Assembly: GCF_030812855.1 (NCBI RefSeq) | Contig: NZ_JAUSTK010000001.1 | Coordinates: 372,001-436,000 of the forward strand | Direction of reading: 5' to 3' | DNA length: 64,000 nucleotides | DNA from: Paenibacillus wynnii | GTDB lineage: Bacteria; Bacillota; Bacilli; Paenibacillales; Paenibacillaceae | Part shown: in pieces, positions 55,304 through 62,850 of the stretch | Layout: the number at the start of each line of letters is the position of its first letter | Numbering within the stretch: position 1 is the stretch's first letter | Notes under the pieces: model-generated | Databases searched by the model: none | What the model was told of the DNA's origin: nothing | What the model saw: only the letters and a program-made list of their open reading frames with translations | Program-made: the position numbers and the translations under genes

Positions 55304-56218
55304 TTGATTCACATAAAAGATCTGAAATCAGGTTTGAATATTTTTAAGGCTTTAAGCTCAGATATTCGAATTGAAATATTGGGATTACTTAATACTTATG
55401 AGAGTCTTAATCTGAACGAAATTGCTGAGAAGCTTGGTTTAACCAACGGTGCGATTACAATGCACATTAAGAAACTTGAGGAAAGTGGATTAATTGATAT
55501 TACCACTGCAGTTGGCAAGCATGGAATCCAAAAAATTTGTTATTTGAATGAGAATATGCTCACTGTTGATTTACGAAGTAAAGAAACGGAGAACGTGTAT
55601 GAGGTTGATATTCAGGTGGGTCATTATAGTGATTATTATGCCGAACCTACGTGCGGTCTAGCCACTAAAGACAGTATTATAGGAGAGTTTGATGATCAGC
55701 GTTACTTTGCAGATCCACAGCATATTAATGCAGGCATTGTCTGGCTCAATAAAGGGTATTTGGAGTACCGAATTCCGAATTATCTGAAATCTAACCAAAG
55801 ATTTAAAGAACTTCAGTTTGTCATGGAGATCAGCTCTGAGGCTCCGAGTTATAACAATAATTATCCATCGGATATTGTGTTCTCCCTCAACAAAATCGAA
55901 TTAGGATCCTGGACCTCTCCAGGGGATTTCGGGGATCGAAAAGGAAACTTTAATCCTCAGTGGTGGCCGCCGCATCTTAATCAGTACGGAATGAATAAGC
56001 TGCTTCGTATTAATGACGATGGAACCTTCATTGACGGCTGCCGTATTTCAGACGTGAGAATCTGTGATATTGGGCTGCATCAGCAATCCGATATCAAATT
56101 CAAAATTGCGGTTTCCGAAACCGGTCATTCCGGTGGTCTTACCATTTACGGACGCAACTTTGGCAACTACGATCATGATTTGGTAGCAAGAGTAATGTTT
56201 GATGTGGTAAATTCCTAA
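55304..56218 (+). CDS. ArsR-type winged-helix regulator with C-terminal sensor domain
   Basis: 304-aa transcription factor. The N-terminal ArsR-like winged helix (about 10-85) contains LSSDIRIEILGLLNTYESLN and IAEKLGLTNGAITMHIKKLE. The remaining 215 residues form a beta-rich domain with conserved-looking DIVFSLNKIELGSW, FNPQWWPPHLNQYG and GLTIYGRNFGNYDHDL, which may bind a sugar. It lacks the cysteine metal sites of classical ArsR proteins. It is divergent from the ABC/GH43 operon and very probably controls it. The start is TTG with GAGAGG upstream, not an ideal site. Confidence 0.85.
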   Translation: MIHIKDLKSGLNIFKALSSDIRIEILGLLNTYESLNLNEIAEKLGLTNGAITMHIKKLEESGLIDITTAVGKHGIQKICYLNENMLTVDLRSKETENVYEVDIQVGHYSDYYAEPTCGLATKDSIIGEFDDQRYFADPQHINAGIVWLNKGYLEYRIPNYLKSNQRFKELQFVMEISSEAPSYNNNYPSDIVFSLNKIELGSWTSPGDFGDRKGNFNPQWWPPHLNQYGMNKLLRINDDGTFIDGCRISDVRICDIGLHQQSDIKFKIAVSETGHSGGLTIYGRNFGNYDHDLVARVMFDVVNS

Positions 56219-56308
56219 TCTTAACATGACCTATCGACTTGTATAATTGCTATCCCTTCGACGCAAAATAACCTTTGTCTCCAAAACCACCGAGAAGGAG
56301 TGTTTCGA

Positions 56309-56470
56309 ATGCGCGAAGGTCTGATTCCCACTATTCTTGGAACTGTTGTCTGTGCTTCAAGCGCCGCTTTTCTGGGTAGCAGAAGATATAGAATGGCTGC
56401 TACAGGCGTGCTAGGGTTCGGTCTTGCTCATGTAGTGTTGGGTACGATTGACTTGTTTGAACACCGTTAA
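56309..56470 (+). CDS. Small hydrophobic protein of 53 residues
   Basis: A short gene with start ATG at 56309 preceded by GAGAAGGAG at 8 nt and ended by TAA at 56468-56470. The protein begins MREGLIPTILGTVVCASSAA, has two hydrophobic segments split by a basic SRRYRM turn, and ends DLFEHR, so it is a possible two-span membrane protein. Function unknown. A terminator follows directly, which supports a real transcription unit. Confidence 0.7.
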   Translation: MREGLIPTILGTVVCASSAAFLGSRRYRMAATGVLGFGLAHVVLGTIDLFEHR

Positions 56471-56487
56471 TTGTTTGGAGAATGCTG

Positions 56488-56518
56488 AGAGGTGCTCACA
56501 GTGCCTCTTGGCTTTTTT
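56488..56518 (+). terminator. Terminator after the small gene
   Basis: Stem AGAGGTGCT ... AGTGCCTCT with two wobble pairs, then TTGGC and seven T. Confidence 0.65.
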
Positions 56519-56578
56519 TGTACAAAAATAAAACGACCCTCCCCCTGTACCGGGCTTGGACCGCTTAATGTTGATTAT

Positions 56579-57349
56579 TTATTTCACAGCAACATAAAAG
56601 AGACGTTCGGCCCCTTCATCCGCCTCGACCCACTTGAAGTCAGCGTAGGTTTTAACATTAGAGAAACCGGCCTTAAGCAGCTCAGCAGTCAGCCATTCGG
56701 GATCATAAGCACGTTGAACATGAGTTTCTTCAAAGCGCCGATACAGATTGACTTCTCCGCTCTCTCGGGCAAATATCACTAAGTGGTGCTCAATCTCACG
56801 ACGAGGGGCATCCAGCTCACAGGTCCATATATAAGATACGGATTTCTCGTCCAGGATGAACGGCTGCTCTTCTTCGTAACGAATTAACGTATTCGGATGG
56901 TGCACATCGAATAAAAAAGTGCCACCGGGCTTAAGCCCTGCAAAGGTGCGGGCAAAGGTAGACTTAATATCACTTTCATCAAGCAAATAATTAAGACAGT
57001 CGCAGAAAGATATAACGGAGTCCACCGTCTCCGGCAGCTCCCATTCCGTCATATTCTGCCTGATCCAGTGTACCCTACCTTCTCGCAGAAAGCGGCGTCC
57101 CTGAGGATGCTCCTCCAGCTTCTGCCTTGCAACCGAAAGCATGTCCGAGGATAAATCAATACCACTCATGTGATATCCTGCACCCGCCAGGGGAATAGTA
57201 ATACTGCCTGTTCCGCAGCCCAGCTCCGCTACAGATACCGGCTTTCCATGTTTTTTCCACGCGGTTTCAGCAAAGGTCAGCCAATCCGGATAGGGCATAT
57301 CGGCCATTAGCTCATCGTATACATATGCAAATTTCCCATAGGAAGACAC
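56579..57349 (-). CDS. yqeM: SAM-dependent methyltransferase (YqeM-like)
   Basis: 256-aa class I methyltransferase. The SAM-binding motif is VAELGCGTGSITIPLAG (about 40-56), then the acidic end of beta2 in GIDLSSDML and VISFCDCLNYL. Its place after rsfS matches B. subtilis yqeM, whose substrate is not established. GTG start with no strong ribosome binding site. Last gene of the yqe operon, here separated from rsfS by cvfB. Confidence 0.85.
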   Translation of the reverse strand: MSSYGKFAYVYDELMADMPYPDWLTFAETAWKKHGKPVSVAELGCGTGSITIPLAGAGYHMSGIDLSSDMLSVARQKLEEHPQGRRFLREGRVHWIRQNMTEWELPETVDSVISFCDCLNYLLDESDIKSTFARTFAGLKPGGTFLFDVHHPNTLIRYEEEQPFILDEKSVSYIWTCELDAPRREIEHHLVIFARESGEVNLYRRFEETHVQRAYDPEWLTAELLKAGFSNVKTYADFKWVEADEGAERLFYVAVK

Positions 57350-57391
57350 CAGAGTACACCGCGCTTTCTGTTCAAAAAATAATAATGACTT

Positions 57392-58309
57392 TTATTCGGC
57401 AGGCTCATTACCTTCAACTGAGGTTTCTTCTTCCTTACGGGCAAGATACGTCCAGTTCTCTTTTTGAGTAATAAGTCCTTCTTTCATCAGCTTGCCAAGC
57501 GCTCTCTTGAAGGCTGACTTACTGATCCCGAAGCGCTGCTTAATAATATCAGCCGGTGTAGCATCGGAGTAAGGCATCGCTCCGCCCGGACGCGCATTCA
57601 GAAATTCCAAAAGATTAGCGGAATCTAAATCCATACCCACTTCTTTACGGGGGGCCATAGAAAGATTCACCCGTCCATCTTCCCGAATGTGCGTTACTCG
57701 TGCTTCAACCTGTTCGCCGAGTCGCAGCAAACGGCTGCGTTCGGAGGAATGAATCATGCCGATGACACCAAAGCCTAATACCCCAGCATCCACCAACACA
57801 AAAGTACCCATTTGCAGCGGTCTGTACACTCTGGCAGTAACGGTTTGACCCATCCACGATTCAGGTGCATTCAGAGATTTCTCTTCAAGCTCATACTCTC
57901 CGGCCAGTTTAGCACGAAGACGTCCTTGTTTATCATGCTCCATCATTACATATACACAATCACCTATCTGTGGACGGAGTTCCTGGAGCTCAGGAAGTTC
58001 ACTGATCGGCAGCAGCAGTTGCCGTCCAAGTCCAATTTCCAGAAAGCAGCCCAGTCGAGGATGAACATCAGCCACTACAAGCAATGCCATTTCTCCAAGG
58101 GTGAGAAACGGTTTTTTCATCGTTGCAGCGAAGCGGTCTTCTGTATCAAAGAACAGAAAAACCTCGACGGAATCACCCGGTTTGATTTTACGTGTAAGCT
58201 CTGTATAATGCAGCATAACATCTTGATCACCTGCAGTCAGAAAGTAACCGTACGGAGATACTTCCCGTGCTACCTTCAATGTAACTATAGTTCCTGCAAT
58301 CAAGCTCAT
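57392..58309 (-). CDS. cvfB: CvfB-type S1 RNA-binding protein
   Basis: 305 aa with tandem OB/S1-like domains (starting IAGTIVTLKVAREVSPYGYF, GTFVLVDAGVLGFGVIGMIH and GEQVEARVTHIREDGRVNLS) and a C-terminal winged helix (about 230-290; ADIIKQRFGISKSAFKRALG). In Staphylococcus, CvfB affects virulence gene expression; the B. subtilis counterpart is YitL. The start overlaps the rsfS stop (ATGA), so it is translationally coupled to the yqe genes although it is elsewhere in B. subtilis. Confidence 0.9.
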   Translation of the reverse strand: MSLIAGTIVTLKVAREVSPYGYFLTAGDQDVMLHYTELTRKIKPGDSVEVFLFFDTEDRFAATMKKPFLTLGEMALLVVADVHPRLGCFLEIGLGRQLLLPISELPELQELRPQIGDCVYVMMEHDKQGRLRAKLAGEYELEEKSLNAPESWMGQTVTARVYRPLQMGTFVLVDAGVLGFGVIGMIHSSERSRLLRLGEQVEARVTHIREDGRVNLSMAPRKEVGMDLDSANLLEFLNARPGGAMPYSDATPADIIKQRFGISKSAFKRALGKLMKEGLITQKENWTYLARKEEETSVEGNEPAE

Positions 58310-58653
58310 ACAGACGTTACTACTTTGGCATCAGACCAAAGACGTTCGATATTGTAATATTCACGTTCATCGCGGTGGAAAATGTGTACCACCACATCTC
58401 CCAAGTCCATAAGAACCCAACGTGCTGAATCTACACCTTCCATACCGCGGATAACTCCTCCGGCTTCATGTACTACTTTACGAACTTCAGTTGCAATGGC
58501 TTGCACCTGTGTGTCGGAATTACCATGGCAAATGACAAAATAATCACTGATAGGTGAAATATTCCGCAGATCCAACGCAACCACGTTATTTGCTTTCTTG
58601 TCTTCCACTGCTGTAACGGTTAACTGTAGTAATTTTTCTGGACTTAATTTCAT
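58306..58653 (-). CDS. rsfS: Ribosome silencing factor RsfS
   Basis: 115-aa protein that binds L14 of the large subunit and blocks subunit joining in starvation. Conserved core DYFVICHGNSDTQVQAIATE, then GVDSARWVLMDLGDVVVHIF. Length is normal. It overlaps yqeK upstream and cvfB downstream by 4 bp each. Confidence 0.95.
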   Translation of the reverse strand: MKLSPEKLLQLTVTAVEDKKANNVVALDLRNISPISDYFVICHGNSDTQVQAIATEVRKVVHEAGGVIRGMEGVDSARWVLMDLGDVVVHIFHRDEREYYNIERLWSDAKVVTSV

Positions 58654-59228
58654 CTTTTTTCCTCCAATGCTCTAACTAAATCATTTCGTGCCAGCACAGT
58701 CAGCGGGAATACAATTCTCCGCTTCTCCAGAAGAACACGGATCGTAGAATCAAATCCTGCTACGAGTCCTTCCTCGAGACTAACCTTGGCCAGCTTGCGT
58801 ATTTGATCCACTCCAGGGAAATCCCGTCCGGGTTCAATATAATCGGCTAAACATACAATTTTTTCGAGAAGACCCATGCCCTCTCGGCCAGATGTGTGAT
58901 AGCGTATGGCATCCAGAACTTCAGGATCATGTATCCCATACTCTTTCTCGGCAACAAACGCGCCTACCTCAGCATGCCACAGCTGCTTATCATGAGACAG
59001 CAAGTCCTTAGAGAGCGCATGCTCCTCAATAATCTTCCGCATTCTTTCAACGGCCCAATACTTAGCTACATCATGCAGAATAGCTGCTGTCTCTGCACGC
59101 TCGGGATCAGCTCCATATCGTCCCGCTAATTTAACGGCTGACTCCATAACGCCAAGTGTATGCTTCCAGCGCTTGTCTGGCATCTGCGCAGATACGGCTT
59201 CAATCAGCGCTTCGCGGCTGTACTCCAT
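58650..59228 (-). CDS. yqeK: HD-domain hydrolase YqeK (Ap4A phosphatase family)
   Basis: 192-aa HD-superfamily phosphohydrolase. The family hydrolyses diadenosine tetraphosphate to two ADP. Metal ligands are seen in RWKHTLGV, AAILHDVAKY and HAEVGAFVAEKEYG, with IRYHTSGREGM further on. The open frame runs much further upstream, inside nadD, but TAGGAGTG lies 6 nt before the ATG at 59228, giving the family start MEYSREALIE. It overlaps the end of nadD by 29 bp. Confidence 0.93.
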   Translation of the reverse strand: MEYSREALIEAVSAQMPDKRWKHTLGVMESAVKLAGRYGADPERAETAAILHDVAKYWAVERMRKIIEEHALSKDLLSHDKQLWHAEVGAFVAEKEYGIHDPEVLDAIRYHTSGREGMGLLEKIVCLADYIEPGRDFPGVDQIRKLAKVSLEEGLVAGFDSTIRVLLEKRRIVFPLTVLARNDLVRALEEKR

Positions 59229-59802
59229 ACAATCCACTCCTATGAACATAATTAAAAACGGCCTCAGGCACCATATAGCGGATCGACTTCCCCTCTGCTG
59301 CCCGTTCTCTGAGCATTGTGGAAGAGATATCAATTTGCGGCATATCTGCCAGCACAACCTTTTCGGCGATATTCGCGGGCAGTACTGCAAGATCAAGCTT
59401 TGTTCCTGGGCGACCCACACCGATAAAAGTAAGCCGCTCCACAAGCTCTTCAATTCCTTCCCATTTTGGTAAGAATTGAACCATATCCGCTCCGATAATA
59501 AAATAAAGCTCCAGCTGAGGAAATTCCTGCTGCAGTTTTCTTACCGTCTCAATCGTGTAAGAGACACCCCCGCGGGCAATTTCCCAGTCAAGGGTTCGAA
59601 AACTTTCATGGGCTTGAACTGCTTCCTGCACCATCGCCAACCTATCCTCACTTGATACTCCGGCCTCATGCTTATGCGGGGGGATATGCGACGGCATAAA
59701 CCAAACTTCATCCAAGCTATAGGTATCTCTAGCAGATTCAGCTGCCAGCATATGACCCATATGCAGAGGATCGAAGGTACCTCCCATGATTCCGACTTTC
59801 AA
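59200..59802 (-). CDS. nadD: Nicotinate-mononucleotide adenylyltransferase
   Basis: 200-aa enzyme of NAD synthesis that adenylates NaMN. The nucleotidyltransferase motif is GGTFDPLHMGHM (about 8-19) and the C-terminal ATP motif is ISSTMLRERAAEGKSIRYMV. TTG start with a perfect AAGGAGGTG site upstream. Confidence 0.95.
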   Translation of the reverse strand: MKVGIMGGTFDPLHMGHMLAAESARDTYSLDEVWFMPSHIPPHKHEAGVSSEDRLAMVQEAVQAHESFRTLDWEIARGGVSYTIETVRKLQQEFPQLELYFIIGADMVQFLPKWEGIEELVERLTFIGVGRPGTKLDLAVLPANIAEKVVLADMPQIDISSTMLRERAAEGKSIRYMVPEAVFNYVHRSGLYGVQPRSAD

Positions 59803-59855
59803 GAGGCCACCTCCTTAAAGATCATATAAGATGACAACCGGCTCATCTTTATTCT

Positions 59856-60149
59856 CTAACGGGGCAGCTCAATAGTCTTGTTATCCCTTGACTCTTTATA
59901 CAAAACAATCGTCTTTCCGATGACTTGAACGAGCTCGGAACCTGATTGTTCAGCCAACGCTCTGCCAATTACTTTAGGATCCTCAACATTATTGTTGAGC
60001 ACGCTGATCTTCATAAGCTCACGCTTCTCAATAGCTTCCTCAATATGGCGAACAAGATGGTCGTTTACGCCACCTTTACCGACCTGAAATACCGGGTCAA
60101 GATGGTGTGCCATAGAACGAAGGTAGCGTGTTTGTTTTCCAGTTAACAT
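59856..60149 (-). CDS. yhbY: YhbY/CRM-domain RNA-binding protein
   Basis: 97-aa protein with a single CRM domain, linked to 50S ribosome assembly (YqeI in B. subtilis). LTGKQTRYLRSMAHHLDPVF, VGKGGVNDHLV and ELMKISVLNN are diagnostic. The ATG at 60149 fits the family length; the frame is open to 60176, where a second ATG overlaps the AAGGAG site. Confidence 0.92.
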   Translation of the reverse strand: MLTGKQTRYLRSMAHHLDPVFQVGKGGVNDHLVRHIEEAIEKRELMKISVLNNNVEDPKVIGRALAEQSGSELVQVIGKTIVLYKESRDNKTIELPR

Positions 60150-60208
60150 AAATGAACAAAACTCCTTAATTAACATATATTATTACCCGAATTTCCTAAA
60201 ACCATTTC

Positions 60209-61084
60209 CTAGTCATTACCACTAAGACAATCTAGAATAGTCTGCCGCATGACTCCGATTGGAGCATCCTGTCCCGTCCAATACTCAAGCGCATAAGCGC
60301 CCTGATAAACGAACATACCGAGACCTCCATGAATACGACAACCGCGTTCTAAGCTTTCCTGGAGCAGTCGGGTACGGAGTGGATTGTAAATCAGATCGCT
60401 TACAACCATCCCCTCGCAAAATAAAGTGGTATCTACAGGGGATTCATCCATATGAGGGTACATCCCCACTGAGGTAGTATTGATTATCACGTCTATTTCC
60501 TTTAATAACTCTGGAATCGAATCCAGACCTATTCCGGTGATATTACCCTTACTACTCCACTCCTCCGCAAGTTCCAATGCTTTGTCAGCAGTACGGTTAG
60601 ATACAACAATCGATGCCGGACCTTCCTGCAGCAGGGCAGCTATAATCCCTCTGGCAGCTCCCCCCGCTCCAATAACCAAAATTCTCGTTCCGGTTAAATC
60701 GGAAATGGCTTCAGCCTTCAGCGAACGAACGTAACCAATGCCATCTGTATTGTATCCAGTCAATACTCCGTTATCATTCACAATGGTATTAACAGCACCA
60801 ATATCCTTTGCGCTTTCATGCAGTATATCCAAATATGCCATAACAGCTACTTTATGAGGAATCGTGACATTAACACCGCGGAAGCCGAGTGTCCTAATCG
60901 CCTCTACAGCTTCTCCCAGTTTGTCCGGGGTAATATGCAGAGGGACATAAGCCCCTGATATCCCCATGGCCCGCAAAGCAGCTGTGTGCATGATCGGAGA
61001 TTTAGATTGCGCAATAGGGTCACCCATGACTCCAAGCAGAATATCCCCGTTGCCGGCGGACCAAGTTGCAGTTGTCTCTGGCAC
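60209..61084 (-). CDS. aroE: Shikimate dehydrogenase
   Basis: 291-aa NADPH-dependent shikimate dehydrogenase of the aromatic amino acid pathway. Substrate-binding motif IAQSKSPIMHTAAL, catalytic lysine in NVTIPHKVAVM, and NADP fold IGAGGAARGIIAAL followed by SNRTADKA. GTG start with GGGAGG upstream. In the conserved yqeH-aroE-yhbY order. Confidence 0.95.
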   Translation of the reverse strand: MPETTATWSAGNGDILLGVMGDPIAQSKSPIMHTAALRAMGISGAYVPLHITPDKLGEAVEAIRTLGFRGVNVTIPHKVAVMAYLDILHESAKDIGAVNTIVNDNGVLTGYNTDGIGYVRSLKAEAISDLTGTRILVIGAGGAARGIIAALLQEGPASIVVSNRTADKALELAEEWSSKGNITGIGLDSIPELLKEIDVIINTTSVGMYPHMDESPVDTTLFCEGMVVSDLIYNPLRTRLLQESLERGCRIHGGLGMFVYQGAYALEYWTGQDAPIGVMRQTILDCLSGND

Positions 61085-61101
61085 TCTTGTAACCTCCCTA
61101 G

Positions 61102-62229
61102 TTAAATCAGTGAAGGGCGGGTAAGTACCTTCACTCCACGCGGAACGTGTACAGCAATTACAGCCCCTTCAGTACTGTTCAGTTTAATCCATCCCAGGCC
61201 TGATACATATATATCGGTATTACTGTCCCGATTGATTCGGAACTCGTGACGCTGCCATTGTGGAAGCTTGTCCATACGATCTGTTCCTGGAGGAGATAAT
61301 AACTCACCGCGATGCTCCTGATATAGGGAATCTGCACGTTCCAGCTTCGTCCGGTGAATTTTGAGTGTTCCGCTGATGAAGCAAGTGAAAGACTGACGCG
61401 CACCTTGAACAAAATCAAACCTTCCCAAACCTCCAAAGAACAGGCTTTGCCCCTCATTAAGTTGATATACCGCAGGTTTCAAGGTTTGTGCCGGCATTAC
61501 CGCATCCAAATCCTGACGTTCTACCAATTCGCTATAGCGCCAAGGGTACACAATACCGGGAGTATCGATAATGTAGTGTCCGTCATCGAGCGGAATTTTG
61601 ACTGTATCCAGGGTAGTACCCGGGTACTGTGAAGTTGTAAGCTCCTGATCCAGATCACTATAATCTGAGATTAGACGGTTAATCAGAGTGGATTTACCTA
61701 CATTAGTAGCTCCGACTACATAGACATCCCGTTGTCCACGAAGTTCAGTAACCGATTCAAGCAAACGGTCAAATCCCTGATTGCGTTTGGCGCTGCAGAG
61801 TATGATTTCCTCAGTCTTCATACCATGCTCTTTACAGCGCTGTTGCACCCAATTCCGCAGTTTGTTCAAATTCGTCACCTTAGGCAGCAAATCCACTTTG
61901 TTCACTGCCAGTATAACAGGGTTATTACCCACGAACCGTTGCAAACCTGAAATTAAACTTCCTTCGAAATCAAACAGATCGACGATGTGGATAACGAGTG
62001 CATTCTTCTCACCGATCCCGCTTAGCAAACGAAGGAATTCATCCTGATTCACAGAAACGGATGAAGCCTCATTATAGTTTTTAATCCGGAAACAGCGCTG
62101 ACAGATGACTGGCTCCCGATCATAGGCGACCTCAGGAATAAACCCCGGAATCTCCTTATTTTCGGTTTGCAGCTTAATTCCGCAGCCGCTGCATTTTACA
62201 GGAAGCTGTGCTTCATGCTCTTGACTCAT
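61102..62229 (-). CDS. yqeH: Circularly permuted GTPase YqeH
   Basis: 375-aa ribosome biogenesis GTPase required for 30S assembly. The zinc finger is CSGCGIKLQ ... CQRCFRIKNY near the N-terminus. G motifs are in permuted order: G4 AVNKVDLL and G5 CSAKRNQG precede G1 GATNVGKSTLINR and G3 DTPGIV. Start ATG preceded by GAGG; overlaps the yqeG stop by 4 bp. Confidence 0.96.
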   Translation of the reverse strand: MSQEHEAQLPVKCSGCGIKLQTENKEIPGFIPEVAYDREPVICQRCFRIKNYNEASSVSVNQDEFLRLLSGIGEKNALVIHIVDLFDFEGSLISGLQRFVGNNPVILAVNKVDLLPKVTNLNKLRNWVQQRCKEHGMKTEEIILCSAKRNQGFDRLLESVTELRGQRDVYVVGATNVGKSTLINRLISDYSDLDQELTTSQYPGTTLDTVKIPLDDGHYIIDTPGIVYPWRYSELVERQDLDAVMPAQTLKPAVYQLNEGQSLFFGGLGRFDFVQGARQSFTCFISGTLKIHRTKLERADSLYQEHRGELLSPPGTDRMDKLPQWQRHEFRINRDSNTDIYVSGLGWIKLNSTEGAVIAVHVPRGVKVLTRPSLI

Positions 62230-62759
62230 TTCAATTTTTCCTCCTCGTGCTCATGCCACAATCCTTGTTTGCGCAGTCTGGTCAGAGCAATCTGCTCAAT
62301 TCTGCGATTAATTCGGGTACCTATACCTTCATCCTTCACCGAAATGGGAAGGACTAATACGGTATGAAGACCCAGCCGATTTCCGCCATAGACATCCGTA
62401 AGCATTTGGTCACCTACAACAATAGTTTGCTCCGGTGATAACTCCATTTGCTTCATCGCCTTGCGAAAGGGCGCATTACTGGGCTTGCGTGCCTGATGTA
62501 CAAATTCAATATTAAGCGGAGTGGCAAAACGCGACACCCGATCCATGTTATTATTTGATACAATGATCAGCTTAAAGCCGAACTGCTTCACTTTCTCAAA
62601 CCACAACAGCAGTTCCGGAGTAGCTAAAGGTGCTTTGGCACCTACAAGCGTGTTGTCCAGATCCGTTATAATGCCGCGATAACCCTTGATATATAGCTCC
62701 TCTAGAGGAATATCAAATACAGTATTCACGCGGAGTTTGGGGACGAGCATTTCAAACAA
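62226..62759 (-). CDS. yqeG: HAD phosphatase YqeG
   Basis: HAD-superfamily IIIA phosphatase of about 177 aa. Nucleophile motif ITDLDNTLVG, motif II IIVSNNNMDRV, and motif III/IV VVGDQMLTDVYGGNRLG. First gene of the yqe operon. The frame is open from a GTG at 62768; GAGGTGA fits best with the TTG at 62759, and an ATG three codons further on is also possible. Natural substrate unknown. Confidence 0.9.
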   Translation of the reverse strand: MFEMLVPKLRVNTVFDIPLEELYIKGYRGIITDLDNTLVGAKAPLATPELLLWFEKVKQFGFKLIIVSNNNMDRVSRFATPLNIEFVHQARKPSNAPFRKAMKQMELSPEQTIVVGDQMLTDVYGGNRLGLHTVLVLPISVKDEGIGTRINRRIEQIALTRLRKQGLWHEHEEEKLK

Positions 62760-62850
62760 TACGTTCACCTCGATTTCCTACAAAAAAATATATCATACTC
62801 TCTGCACTTCGCAAATGACTGAGAGCAAGGCTATTGTTAATCCTAAAGTA

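Noticed and set aside
58650-59453. Long version of the YqeK protein
   Set aside because: The extra 75 residues are nadD sequence in another frame; a proper start with ribosome binding site is at 59228.
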